Positions 7,171-17,171 of a stretch of 64,000 nucleotides of DNA are shown here, in pieces; position 1 is the first letter of the stretch, and each line of letters starts with the position of its first letter. Below the pieces are notes generated by a model. That model searched no databases, was not told the origin of the DNA, and saw only the letters and a list, made by a program, of their open reading frames with translations. The position numbers and the translations under genes are program-made. The stretch is from positions 124,001 to 188,000 of the forward strand of contig CANMAW010000001.1 of NCBI GenBank assembly GCA_947495915.1. Direction: 5' to 3'. The DNA comes from Maribacter algarum (ex Lu et al. 2025) (nom. illeg.) (lineage in GTDB: Bacteria > Bacteroidota > Bacteroidia > Flavobacteriales > Flavobacteriaceae).

Positions 7171-10100
7171 TTTTCTATACAAAACCAACCTGTGGATTCA
7201 GAAAAACAAGAGTGTAAGCATTATTGTTTTGCTACTCTGCATGCTTACATTAGGCACGCTAGCATCAAAAATAGAATTTGACGATGATATAACAGCGTTA
7301 ATACCTGCCAGTGAAGAATCAAAGAAAATTCAAGAAGTTCTTAAATCGATTGCTTTTACTGACAAAATAATAGTTTCCATTCGACGTGAAAATGAAGGTA
7401 GTCTTGATGACCTTACCAATTACGCGAATGTATTTTTAGATAGTCTTAAAAAAACGGGCAATCAATACATTAAAAACGTTCAAGGAAAACTAAACGATGA
7501 TGATCTACCCAACACCCTTAAACTAGTCTATGAAAATCTGCCCTTATTTCTAGATAAATCTGATTACACAACCATTCAAAATAAACTGGTCAAAGACAGT
7601 ATTTCAGCAATAACTAAAGCGAATTATCGCACTTTAATTTCTCCTTCAGGAATTCTCGCTAAAAAAACCATTCTTAAAGATCCGTTAGGCATTTCGTTTA
7701 TCGCGCTGAAAAAACTTCAAAAACTGGGTATTGGCGACGACTTTAAACTCAAAAACGGCTATTTAGTTGATCTAAACGAGCAATACATTTTGCTATTTTT
7801 AACTCCTACTCATGGCTCTAGTGAAACAGACAAGAATACTGCATTGTCTGATAAACTATATCAGATTCAGAACGACTTAAATAGCAAATTTGAACATAAA
7901 ATTGTAGCAGAGTATTACGGTGCAGCATTAGTAGCTGCTGCAAATGCCAAACAAATTAAACACGATATTCAGCTTACCATTAGTATAGCGATGATAGTAC
8001 TATTGGTGATTTTGGTTCTTTTTTACAGAAAGCTTACCACCCCATTTATTCTATTTTTCCCCACTATTTTCGGTGGACTATTAGCTGTTGCCTGCCTTTA
8101 TCTTCTACGGACAACGATATCAGCTATTTCTTTAGGAATTGGTGCCGTTTTATTAGGAATCACGCTTGATTATTCTTTGCACATCTTAACGCACATTCGA
8201 AATGGATACTCCATTAAAAACCTATATTACAACGTTGCACCGTCTATTCTTGTTAGTAGCTTTACTACTGCCGCAGCCTTTCTCTGTCTATTATTCTTAG
8301 AATCTCAGGCACTTCAAGATCTTGGTATTTTTGCTGCCATTAGCGTTCTAGGGGCTTCTATTTTCGCATTGGTTTTTATTCCGCAAGTATATCGATCAAA
8401 AAGAACCAATGCGCAAAAAAAAACCATTCTAGATCGTATTGCCAGTTTAGATTTGCATAAAAATAAATGGACTATTATCACTGTTGTATTATTGTTGATA
8501 GTAAGTATGTTCACCTATCAAAGAGTGATCTTCAATCAAGACATTAGCAAATTAAACTATGAATCTGAAACCTTAATTGCTGCCAGAGAACGATTAGAAA
8601 CTTTAACTGACATTGCCTCAACATCAATATATTTATCAACGTATGGCGAGAATACTGAAACTGTATTAAGGCGAAATGATTCCCTTTTTAGACAACTAGA
8701 AAAACTGAAGAAAACTGGCATTATCAATAGTTATAGCTCAATTGGCGCATTGGTACAATCTGATCAAACCCAGTTTGCAAAAATTAAAGAATGGAAGCAA
8801 TTCTGGCATCCTCAAAAAATCGAAAATACCAAACTGCACCTTATTGAAAGTGGTGCTTTGTTGGGCTTCAAAGAGCAAAGTTTTAATTCGTTTTACAACC
8901 TGTTGAAAACTGATTTCAAACCATTGCAAACCGAAGATTTAGCAGTTGTATCTTCTTTCGCTATTGAAGATTTCATGGTCACTGACAGTGCAACCACTAC
9001 AATTACCTCACTCATCAAGGTAAGTGATGAAAATTACTCGAAAGTCGTAACTACCTTTGAAAACATACCAAAAACGCTTCTCATCAATAGACAACAAGTG
9101 AATGAAACGTTTTTAGGAAATCTTAAAAATGACTTTAATAGCCTTATTGGCTATTCGCTACTTGTGGTTCTTTTAATCTTATTTTTATTCTACCGAAGTT
9201 TTGCCTTAACCCTTATTACTGCTATTCCTATTTTTTTAACTTGGTTATTGACCATCGGTTTAATGGGACTTCTAAAGATTGAATTCAACATTTTCAATAT
9301 TATCATTTCAAGCTTCATATTTGGAGTTGGTATAGATTATTGCATTTTTATAACCAACGGACTACTTACCGAATATAGAACGGGCGAAAAAGTAATGATC
9401 ACACACAGAACATCAATTATTCTTTCCTTAATTACCACGGTATTGGGTATTGGTGCTTTGGTATTCGCGAAACACCCAGTACTGTATACTATTTCTGCAG
9501 TTTCTTTAATAGGAATTGTAGCTGCCGTAATTGTTTCCTTTACCATTCAACCCCTATTATTTCATTTGTTTATAGGAAGCACTAGTAAACGCCCCATTTC
9601 ACCACGAGTACTAGTACACTCCTTAATCTCATTTGCGTATTTTGATTTAGGGGGATTGGTTTTATCAGTTTATGGATGGATTGTACTAAAATTAAATTCG
9701 AAAGCCCACTTAAAAGAACAAAATAGACTACATAAACTGACTTCAAAATTCATGAAATCAGTGCTGTATACCAATCCGTTTATGTCTAAAGAAGTTCGTA
9801 ACCTAACGGAAAACACTTTTGAAAAACCAGCCATGGTAATTGCTAATCATAGTTCATTTTTAGACATCTTGGCAACAGGCATGCTACACCCAAAGCTTAT
9901 TTATTTGGTGAAAGACCATGTGTACAACTCTCCCATAATCGGAAGCGCAGCAAAACTGCATGGCGCATATCCAGTTTCTGGTGGAATAGATAATGGAGAA
10001 GCATTTTTGCAGCAAAAAGTGGAACAAGGCTTTTCGATAATTGCATTTCCGGAAGGTGCACGATCAACCACGAATAAAATCGGCCGTTTTCATAAAGGAG

Positions 10101-10849
10101 CATTTTATTTAGCCGAAAAGTTGCAGCTCGATCTGTTACCTGTTTTAATTCATGGCGGCTCTGAACTTTCGCCAAAAAATAGCTTCATTATTCGAGATGG
10201 TAGTTTTACCATTGAAATTCTTCCACGAATTTCGGCCGATGACTTAACCCATGGTACAACCTACAGTGAACGCCCGAAAAAATTTGGCCAGTATTTCAGA
10301 AAAGAGTTTCGACGTTTACGCAATGAAATTGAAGGTAAAACCTATTGGCATGACCTCCTTTCAGAAAATTACAAACACAAGGGTCGTACCATATATAAAA
10401 GGGTTAAAGCAGATTTGCGGGAGTATAGCGAAACATATACCACCATTTTAAGAACCTTAAGAGAAAAAGACCAAATCATTCACATTTCAAATGACGATGG
10501 GCAGTTAGATCTGCTTTTGGCTCTAGATTCTTTTGATCGTAAAATATTTTCATTTTTAGAAGATGATTTAGCTAGAAGTATACTTAAAAACAATTACCTC
10601 ACCCATCAATACAGCAAAATAACAGTTACCAATTCTTTAAATGAGGTATTTGAACATCAAGCTAATGTGATTATCATCAACACAGATAACATCAATTTTG
10701 ATGAAATTGCAAAGCAGATACATGAGGAAATGAGTATCTTAATTCTTTTAAAATCGAGCTTGAAACTAGATGTAAAACAGTTGTTGGGCATTGGATTTAA
10801 AATCGAATTAGAAAATACTCAAATGAAAATTTTGAAACGAACATCTTAA
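7163..10849 (+). CDS. MMPL/RND exporter fused to PlsC-type acyltransferase
   Basis: 1228 residues, inner membrane. Two RND/MMPL halves (about 10-405 and 425-800) each have one N-terminal membrane helix, a periplasmic loop and a helix bundle; the motif ISLGIGAVLLGITLDYS is in the first and FIFGVGIDYCIFI in the second. A PlsC-like acyltransferase follows with the catalytic HX4D motif (Asn895, His896 to Asp901) and FPEGAR (962-967). The last 150 residues look like a worn Rossmann-type methyltransferase. In pigment loci such proteins are proposed to move the polyene and join it to a lipid; coupling acyl transfer with export in one chain fits that idea. Confidence 0.88.
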   Translation: MGSFLYKTNLWIQKNKSVSIIVLLLCMLTLGTLASKIEFDDDITALIPASEESKKIQEVLKSIAFTDKIIVSIRRENEGSLDDLTNYANVFLDSLKKTGNQYIKNVQGKLNDDDLPNTLKLVYENLPLFLDKSDYTTIQNKLVKDSISAITKANYRTLISPSGILAKKTILKDPLGISFIALKKLQKLGIGDDFKLKNGYLVDLNEQYILLFLTPTHGSSETDKNTALSDKLYQIQNDLNSKFEHKIVAEYYGAALVAAANAKQIKHDIQLTISIAMIVLLVILVLFYRKLTTPFILFFPTIFGGLLAVACLYLLRTTISAISLGIGAVLLGITLDYSLHILTHIRNGYSIKNLYYNVAPSILVSSFTTAAAFLCLLFLESQALQDLGIFAAISVLGASIFALVFIPQVYRSKRTNAQKKTILDRIASLDLHKNKWTIITVVLLLIVSMFTYQRVIFNQDISKLNYESETLIAARERLETLTDIASTSIYLSTYGENTETVLRRNDSLFRQLEKLKKTGIINSYSSIGALVQSDQTQFAKIKEWKQFWHPQKIENTKLHLIESGALLGFKEQSFNSFYNLLKTDFKPLQTEDLAVVSSFAIEDFMVTDSATTTITSLIKVSDENYSKVVTTFENIPKTLLINRQQVNETFLGNLKNDFNSLIGYSLLVVLLILFLFYRSFALTLITAIPIFLTWLLTIGLMGLLKIEFNIFNIIISSFIFGVGIDYCIFITNGLLTEYRTGEKVMITHRTSIILSLITTVLGIGALVFAKHPVLYTISAVSLIGIVAAVIVSFTIQPLLFHLFIGSTSKRPISPRVLVHSLISFAYFDLGGLVLSVYGWIVLKLNSKAHLKEQNRLHKLTSKFMKSVLYTNPFMSKEVRNLTENTFEKPAMVIANHSSFLDILATGMLHPKLIYLVKDHVYNSPIIGSAAKLHGAYPVSGGIDNGEAFLQQKVEQGFSIIAFPEGARSTTNKIGRFHKGAFYLAEKLQLDLLPVLIHGGSELSPKNSFIIRDGSFTIEILPRISADDLTHGTTYSERPKKFGQYFRKEFRRLRNEIEGKTYWHDLLSENYKHKGRTIYKRVKADLREYSETYTTILRTLREKDQIIHISNDDGQLDLLLALDSFDRKIFSFLEDDLARSILKNNYLTHQYSKITVTNSLNEVFEHQANVIIINTDNINFDEIAKQIHEEMSILILLKSSLKLDVKQLLGIGFKIELENTQMKILKRTS

Positions 10850-10850
10850 A

Positions 10851-12398
10851 GTGAAAGACTACTATGACATTGTAATCATTGGAAGTGGCATGGCGGGGCT
10901 CGTCAGTGCGAACATATTGGCTCGTGAGGGAAAAAGCGTCTGCGTTTTAGAGAAAAACAATCAATACGGTGGCAATCTTCAGACCTTTGTTCGTGAACGC
11001 ACCATTTTCGACACAGGTGTTCATTATTTAGGAGGGCTTTCTAAAGGACAAAATTTATACCGTTATTTCGATTATTTAGGTATTCTTGATGGTTTACATT
11101 TTAAACAATTGAATACCGACGGTTTCGATATCATCACTTTTGACAATGATGATACCGAATACCCACACGCTCAAGGGTATGATCAGTTTTCAAAAAGTTT
11201 GATTGCTCAGTTTCCTGAAGAAAAAGAGGCCATTAAAGCTTATTGCAAAAAGCTCAAGGAAATCTGCGATAAGTTTCCGCTTTATAATTTACAGGAAGGC
11301 AAACCCTATCAAAACGACCCTGATATTTTTCAGCAGACCGCCAAAGATTATATCGACTCTATTACTAAAAACAAGAAGTTAAGATCGGTGCTTGCGGGGT
11401 CAAATTTGCTTTATGCCGGCGACCCAGACAAAACCCCAATTTATGTACATGCCCTTTCTTGTAACTCATATATTGAAAGTGCCTATCGCTGTGCTGATGG
11501 CGGCAGCCAAATCACAAAACTGCTCATTAGAAGATTGATTGAGCATGGTGGAGAAGCCTACAAACATCAAGAAGTGATTGATTTTGAGTACCAAAACAAA
11601 AAAATAGTAGCAGTAGAAACGGCCGCTGGAAAAACGATCAAAGGCGGTATTTTTATTTCGAATATTGAGCCCAAAACTACCTTAAAAATGGTAGGTGAAG
11701 AACATTTTCGAAAGTCATATAATAAGCGAATTCAAGATTTAGAAAGCACCATTTCTGCCTTTAGTATTCACATTGTATTAAAGCCAGATAGCTTTCCATA
11801 TTTAAACAAGAATTACTATCATTTTAAAGATGCTTCTCGCGTATGGCAAGGGCATGAATATACCCAAGATAGTTGGCCTGAAACTTATATGCTATCTATG
11901 GGAGTTCGCAAAAACCAAGACGAATGGGGTGACCAATTAACAGCAATTACATACATGCGTTATGAAGAAGTAGCCCCATGGGCAGATACCTTTAACACGG
12001 TAGCTAATAAAAATGATCGCGGTCAAACCTATGAACAATTTAAAGAAGAAAAAACAGAAATATTTTTAATAGAACTAGAAAAAAAATTTCCGAAAATTCG
12101 TGAAAGTATTCAGTCGGTTTACACCTCTACCCCTCTTTCTTATAGAGATTATATAGGATGTAATCGTGGTTCAATGTATGGCTACGTGAAAGATGTAGAC
12201 ACCCCTCTTAGGTCATTCATTTCTCCGAGAACAAAAATTGAAAACCTTTATTTTACTGGGCAAAGTTTAAATATGCATGGAATTCTTGGAGTTACCATTA
12301 GCGGCGTAGTTACTTGTTCCGAAATTCTTGGCAGCAAATACCTAATTGATAAAATTGTAAATTCGAGTTTTACAGAAAATAAAATGCTATCTGATTGA
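10851..12398 (+). CDS. FAD-dependent phytoene desaturase/CrtISO-like oxidoreductase
   Basis: 515 residues from GTG 10851, one base after the exporter stop. It starts with an FAD-binding Rossmann motif GSGMAGL (11-17), then VLEKNNQYGGNLQTF, the CrtI/CrtISO signature. The C-terminal YFTGQSLNMHGILGVTISGV corresponds to the FAD-contacting segment of the amine oxidase/phytoene desaturase superfamily. These enzymes desaturate, isomerise or saturate polyene chains. Here the substrate is presumably the aryl polyene or its aromatic end; which reaction occurs cannot be read from sequence. It is not accompanied by carotenoid genes such as crtB or crtY in this window. Confidence 0.85.
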   Translation: MKDYYDIVIIGSGMAGLVSANILAREGKSVCVLEKNNQYGGNLQTFVRERTIFDTGVHYLGGLSKGQNLYRYFDYLGILDGLHFKQLNTDGFDIITFDNDDTEYPHAQGYDQFSKSLIAQFPEEKEAIKAYCKKLKEICDKFPLYNLQEGKPYQNDPDIFQQTAKDYIDSITKNKKLRSVLAGSNLLYAGDPDKTPIYVHALSCNSYIESAYRCADGGSQITKLLIRRLIEHGGEAYKHQEVIDFEYQNKKIVAVETAAGKTIKGGIFISNIEPKTTLKMVGEEHFRKSYNKRIQDLESTISAFSIHIVLKPDSFPYLNKNYYHFKDASRVWQGHEYTQDSWPETYMLSMGVRKNQDEWGDQLTAITYMRYEEVAPWADTFNTVANKNDRGQTYEQFKEEKTEIFLIELEKKFPKIRESIQSVYTSTPLSYRDYIGCNRGSMYGYVKDVDTPLRSFISPRTKIENLYFTGQSLNMHGILGVTISGVVTCSEILGSKYLIDKIVNSSFTENKMLSD

Positions 12399-12452
12399 TT
12401 TTGAGGCTTGAAATAAATTCTTGAAATTTGATCATGAATTATTTAACGTGTT

Positions 12453-13325
12453 ATGAGTTCATTTAAAACCACTCCCGTACCCCGTGTAAAGAATATTTCA
12501 AAAACAGAATTCATTGAGCAGTATTACAAACCCCAAAAGCCAGTACTGATTGAAGATATGACCAAGAACTGGCCTGCATATCAAAAATGGAAATTAGATT
12601 ATATTCAAGAACAATCAGGAGATCAAATCGTACCCTTATACAATAATGAGCCTGCGAAAGATAATGAGAGTGTATATGCCCCTAAAAAGGAAATGAAACT
12701 CTACGATTATATTGAATTACTGAAAACTGAACCCACCGATTTACGCATTTTCTTCTATGAAATTTTAAAGAAAATGCCCGAACTTTTAAAAGATTTTGAA
12801 TACCCCGATATTGGCCTCCGTTTTTTTAAAAAATTACCTGCCCTATTTTTTGGTGGAGGAGCGTCTAAGGTTTTCATGCACTATGATATTGACCTACCTG
12901 ACAGCTTACATTTTCATTTTGACGGTCATAAAAGTGTGACTCTTTTCTCGCCACAACAAACCCAATATTTATATCGCGTACCCTACTCCATTCACAATTT
13001 AGAACGTATTGATATGGACAATCCTGATTTTGAAAAATATCCAGCCCTACAATATGCTGAAGGTATTCAGGCCGACATGAAACATGGTGATGCCCTTTAT
13101 ATGCCCAGTGGATACTGGCATTACATCAAATATTTAGATGGTGGATTTTCAATGACCCTAAGAGCCCTGCCTCGAAATCCCAAACGTTTCTTAAATATGC
13201 TTTCCAATGTACTTGTGATGCGTAATTTTGATAATTTTACACGTAAATATTGGGGCCAAAGATGGCTTGACTATAAAGATGAACTCGCCATTAAACGAAC
13301 CGAAAAAAACTTAAAACACCTGTAA
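12453..13325 (+). CDS. Cupin-like (JmjC/Cupin_8) Fe(II)/2OG oxygenase-like protein
   Basis: 290 residues. The N-terminus PVPRVKNISKTEFIEQYYKPQKPVLI is typical of Cupin_8/JmjC proteins. The metal facial triad is visible: His143-x-Asp145 in MHYDIDLPDS and His223 in MPSGYWHYI, and Lys160 in GHKSVTLFSP may bind 2-oxoglutarate. Such proteins hydroxylate proteins or small molecules, so a tailoring hydroxylation of the pigment is plausible but inferred. It starts 54 bp after the flavoprotein and its stop directly abuts the next gene. Confidence 0.8.
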   Translation: MSSFKTTPVPRVKNISKTEFIEQYYKPQKPVLIEDMTKNWPAYQKWKLDYIQEQSGDQIVPLYNNEPAKDNESVYAPKKEMKLYDYIELLKTEPTDLRIFFYEILKKMPELLKDFEYPDIGLRFFKKLPALFFGGGASKVFMHYDIDLPDSLHFHFDGHKSVTLFSPQQTQYLYRVPYSIHNLERIDMDNPDFEKYPALQYAEGIQADMKHGDALYMPSGYWHYIKYLDGGFSMTLRALPRNPKRFLNMLSNVLVMRNFDNFTRKYWGQRWLDYKDELAIKRTEKNLKHL

Positions 13326-14996
13326 TTGTTAGCTCCTAAATCTATTATTGTATTTATTGCCTCACTAATTTTTCTAAATTCTTGCGGCGTTTCTAAAGGG
13401 TTAGAAGATCGACCTGATGTTTCTAAATTCGAAACGAAACTACCTGAACGAACTAAAATTTCAGATAGCACATACCACATTGGCGAAAACTTCATAACCA
13501 AGAATAAACAGGGCCTCTGGGAAATGTACGTTTCTGGAAACCCTATGGAATTAGGCCTTCGACAAGGGGCTTTGAGTCAAGAATTGTTCAACGAACAAGA
13601 GGCCGTTTTTTTAAAAAAAATAGATCAATTGGTACCTTCAAAAGGGTATCAAAATATCCTCAGAAAATTCTTAGCATGGTTTAATCGAAAAGTATATCTG
13701 CACATAGATGAACAGTATAAAACAGAGATTTATGGTATTTCACAATATGCTTCTCCTGATTACGATTACATCGCAGAAGAATATCCGCGGGTATTATATT
13801 TTCATGGCGCACACGATATTGGGCATGCATTGCAAGATTTAGCTTTGGTAGGTTGTTCTTCTTTTGCTTCATGGGGAAAGCACACCAAAGATGGAAAACT
13901 GCTTATTGGGCGTAATTTTGATTTCTATGCCGGAGACGATTTTGCGAAGAATAAAATAATTGCCTTTGTCGAACCTGAAGAAGGTCACAATTTCATGTCT
14001 GTTACCTGGGGAGGCATGATAGGCGTCGTATCAGGAATGAACGATCAAGGCTTAACCGTTACAATCAATGCCGGTAAATCACAATTTCCATTGGTGGCAA
14101 AAACTCCTGTTTCCATCGTTACTAGAGAAATTTTACAATACGCTTCTACGATTGAAGAAGCCATTGGCATTGCAAAAAATAGGGAAGTATTTGTTTCAGA
14201 ATCTATCTTCGTGGGTAGCGCAAAAGATAAAAAAGCAGCCTTAATAGAAGTTTCGCCCAACAATTTTGGAGTTTATGAAGTACCCAATGCGGATGAACAA
14301 CTAATCTGCTCCAATCACTTTCAAAGTGCCTCCTATGCGGAGGATAAAAAGAATCAACAGCATATTTTTGAAAGCCATTCACAGTATCGGTATGAACGTA
14401 TGGAAGAATTGCTGAAAGAAACACCAAAAATTACTCCTGAAAAAGTGGTTGATATTCTGCGAAATAGAGAAGGGTTAGCCAATGATACCATAGGGTACGG
14501 TAATGAGAAAGCCTTAAATCAAATGCTGGCACATCACGGAATTGTTTTTCAACCCGAAGATTTATTGGTTTGGGTTTCAAGCAACCCGTATCAAATGGGT
14601 GAATTTGTGGCCTATGATTTAAAGAAAGTCTTTTCAAAAGAGCGTCGAGAAATTACGTCAGTTTCTACAAGCAGTTTGAACATTACCAAAGATCCTTTTT
14701 TAGAAACAACGGCATATAAGAACTATGAAAACTATCGTTCGCTTCGAAATTCCATTGAAGAAGCCATTGCTCAAGAGACTCATTTAGAACAAGCATTGTT
14801 GGCTGAGTTTATAGGCTTAAATCAAGAATATTGGGAAGCGCATTATTTGGTAGGAAAATACAATCTCGAAAAAGGCTATGATCGTTTGGCACTTGATGCC
14901 TTTGTCGAAGCAGCTTCCAAAGAAATAACCACCGTACCAGATCGCGAAATGATTAAAAAACACATTAAAAAACTTTCACGGCGGATAGAACGGTAA
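13326..14996 (+). CDS. C45-type autoproteolytic acyltransferase/hydrolase lipoprotein
   Basis: 556 residues from TTG 13326, the only start giving a signal: MLAPKSIIVFIASLIFLNSC, acylated at Cys20. The C45 (acyl-CoA:6-aminopenicillanate acyltransferase, Ntn hydrolase) domain has GNPMELGLRQGALS (71-84) and VGCSSFASWG with the presumed autocleavage nucleophile Cys177, then GRNFDF (195-200) and GMNDQGLTVTINAG. It is the last gene of the operon. As a membrane-anchored acyltransferase it is a candidate for making or hydrolysing the flexirubin ester or an amide-linked polyene; this is inference. The stop is immediately followed by the convergent recQ stop. Confidence 0.82.
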   Translation: MLAPKSIIVFIASLIFLNSCGVSKGLEDRPDVSKFETKLPERTKISDSTYHIGENFITKNKQGLWEMYVSGNPMELGLRQGALSQELFNEQEAVFLKKIDQLVPSKGYQNILRKFLAWFNRKVYLHIDEQYKTEIYGISQYASPDYDYIAEEYPRVLYFHGAHDIGHALQDLALVGCSSFASWGKHTKDGKLLIGRNFDFYAGDDFAKNKIIAFVEPEEGHNFMSVTWGGMIGVVSGMNDQGLTVTINAGKSQFPLVAKTPVSIVTREILQYASTIEEAIGIAKNREVFVSESIFVGSAKDKKAALIEVSPNNFGVYEVPNADEQLICSNHFQSASYAEDKKNQQHIFESHSQYRYERMEELLKETPKITPEKVVDILRNREGLANDTIGYGNEKALNQMLAHHGIVFQPEDLLVWVSSNPYQMGEFVAYDLKKVFSKERREITSVSTSSLNITKDPFLETTAYKNYENYRSLRNSIEEAIAQETHLEQALLAEFIGLNQEYWEAHYLVGKYNLEKGYDRLALDAFVEAASKEITTVPDREMIKKHIKKLSRRIER

Positions 14997-17087
14997 CTAA
15001 CTATCCAACAAATACAATCCGATTTTTATCTTCCAATACGGAACCTTCTGTTCGAAATATTCAAAATAGTCTTTTAGCCCCTGAGCTTCTGGCAAGTCTA
15101 ATTTTGCGGTTTCAATTTGGGCTAACTCCTTTTGTGGGACTAACTCATGAAGATCAATTTCTTCCCCTTGGGCATGCATTTTCAGCAAATGACTGTAAAT
15201 CGTATTTTCTGTAAGTTCTCTCTTATTTGCAATTTCTAAAGGGGTAAATCCCTCTTTAAATAGGTTCCATGTAAATTCATGGGTTGGTATTTTCGGTTTT
15301 GAACGGGTACTATTTGCTTTTATTTCTTTGAGAAATGCTTCACCATATTTTTCAAGTTTTGCTTCTCCTACTCCAGATATGGTTGCAAATTCTTCCATAG
15401 ACTGCGGTTTTTTAGCTTCCATATCCTTGAGGCTGGCATCACCAAATACAACATACGCCGGCACGCCTTGTTCTTTTGCAATTTGATAGCGCAGCACCCG
15501 TAATTTTTCGAATAAACCTTTTTTACTCGATTTTGTTTCTTTCGCTTTAACCTTTAAATTTTCTCGCTGTGATAAGGTTGCCAATTGCACTGGTTTTTTA
15601 TTATAGAGAATTTCTTTTGCTAAAGGTGTCAACGAAATACTACTATTCTCTTTAAAATTCATCTCCAAGACTCCTTGATTCAATAACTGAATCACGTACT
15701 GCTGCAGATCTTGCCAAGACACATCTTTTGAAGCGCCGTAGGTCTTAATAAGCTGCAATCCCTTTTCAAAAATTTGAGCATTTTGAGCCCCTCGCAAAAC
15801 ATCGATAAGCATACCCATAGGCTCCTTTCCTTTCATTCTGGCAACAGCAGAGCAAATTTTTTGAGCTAATACGGTGGCATCAAAGTATTTCGGTGGTGAG
15901 GTACAGATATCGCAATTTCCACAATCTTGAGTAACATGCTCACCGAAATAATTCAATAAGGCAATTCGACGACAGCTCAAAGCTTCTGCAAATTGCTGCA
16001 TTCGTTCTAACTTCGCATATTGTACGGTAGCATTTTCGCTATTTGATATAAACTTGCGTAATTGTACAACATCGGCATAACTATAGAATAGGACGGTATG
16101 CGAAGGCAAACTATCACGACCGGCCCTTCCGATTTCTTGATAATATCCTTCGAGGTTTTTCGGTAAATTGTAGTGAATTACCCACCTAACATTACTCTTG
16201 TCAATACCCATACCAAAAGCAATGGTCGCACAGACAATAGGAATTCGGTCATTGATAAAATCTTCTTGAACTTCTGTTCTTAGTTCTGAAGACATTCCCG
16301 CATGATAGGCCTGAGCCTCATACCCAGAATTTCGAAGTTTTTCAGCTAAATTTTCTGTATTCTTTCGACTCAAACAATAAATTATTCCGCTTTCATCAGA
16401 CCTTGATTCTAAAAAATTAAAAATCTGTTTGATGCGATCTTGCCCCGGACGAACATCTAAATATAAATTCGGCCGATTAAAAGAAGCCAAATGCCTTTCT
16501 GCATGCTGAATAGATAACTGTTCTGCAATATCATCTTGAGTAGCTTTATCGGCCGTAGCCGTTAAAGCAATGATCGGAATTTGTGGATGTTTAGTTTTCA
16601 AACTACCCAATTGCGTATATGCCGGTCGAAAATCATGCCCCCATGAAGAAATACAATGGGCTTCATCAACAGCAATTAAGTTGATGGTTATTTGGGAAAA
16701 AACGGTTTCAAATTGGGCTATGCTTTCGGGGGCCACATAAAATAATTTTAGCTTCCCTGTATTCAAATCTTCAAACACCTGTTGCTGCTCTTCTTGAGGT
16801 TGTGAGCTATTATAATAAGCAGCAGCAATGCCATTCGCCCGCAAAACATCAACTTGATCTTTCATTAATGCAATGAGAGGCGAAATTACAATGGTTGTAC
16901 CATTCATGGCCAAGGCTGGCAATTGAAAACAAAGTGACTTACCTCCGCCCGTTGGCATAATGGCTAGTACATCTTTTTTCGACAGAATATCAGTCATCAC
17001 CTCTAACTGATTGGGTCGAAAAGAATCATAACCAAAATGTGTTTTTAGAAGTGGTATTAATTGTTCTTGATAATCAATTGCTAGCAT
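14997..17087 (-). CDS. recQ: ATP-dependent DNA helicase RecQ
   Basis: 696 residues. The superfamily 2 helicase core shows Walker A MPTGGGKS with Lys50, DEAH at 141-144, VIHYNLPKNLEGYYQEIGRAGRD in the second RecA lobe, then the RQC zinc-binding Cys set (CRR..CGNCDIC), an HRDC domain (about 520-600, MEEFATISGVGEAKLEKYGEAFL) and a C-terminal winged helix-like tail with LTENTIYSHLLKMHAQG. It unwinds recombination and replication intermediates 3' to 5'. It converges on the pigment operon with no intergenic space and lies downstream of ssb. Confidence 0.96.
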   Translation of the reverse strand: MLAIDYQEQLIPLLKTHFGYDSFRPNQLEVMTDILSKKDVLAIMPTGGGKSLCFQLPALAMNGTTIVISPLIALMKDQVDVLRANGIAAAYYNSSQPQEEQQQVFEDLNTGKLKLFYVAPESIAQFETVFSQITINLIAVDEAHCISSWGHDFRPAYTQLGSLKTKHPQIPIIALTATADKATQDDIAEQLSIQHAERHLASFNRPNLYLDVRPGQDRIKQIFNFLESRSDESGIIYCLSRKNTENLAEKLRNSGYEAQAYHAGMSSELRTEVQEDFINDRIPIVCATIAFGMGIDKSNVRWVIHYNLPKNLEGYYQEIGRAGRDSLPSHTVLFYSYADVVQLRKFISNSENATVQYAKLERMQQFAEALSCRRIALLNYFGEHVTQDCGNCDICTSPPKYFDATVLAQKICSAVARMKGKEPMGMLIDVLRGAQNAQIFEKGLQLIKTYGASKDVSWQDLQQYVIQLLNQGVLEMNFKENSSISLTPLAKEILYNKKPVQLATLSQRENLKVKAKETKSSKKGLFEKLRVLRYQIAKEQGVPAYVVFGDASLKDMEAKKPQSMEEFATISGVGEAKLEKYGEAFLKEIKANSTRSKPKIPTHEFTWNLFKEGFTPLEIANKRELTENTIYSHLLKMHAQGEEIDLHELVPQKELAQIETAKLDLPEAQGLKDYFEYFEQKVPYWKIKIGLYLLDS

Positions 17088-17113
17088 GCTATAAATTTAT
17101 GGAAAGTAAATGG

Positions 17114-17156
17114 AGTGCTTTCTTCGAAAGCCTATTGAATTTTCAAAGAAAGCACT
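17114..17156 (-). terminator. Inverted repeat / possible terminator after ssb
   Basis: An 11-bp perfect inverted repeat, AGTGCTTTCTT (17114-17124) and AAGAAAGCACT (17146-17156), with a 21-nt loop that can itself fold, lies 15 bp downstream of the ssb stop and before recQ. The T-run (TTTTA) is on the plus-strand side, so on the minus strand it is not a classic intrinsic terminator; an mRNA-stabilising hairpin is an alternative. Confidence 0.45.
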
Positions 17157-17171
17157 TTTAAAAGTTCAACC

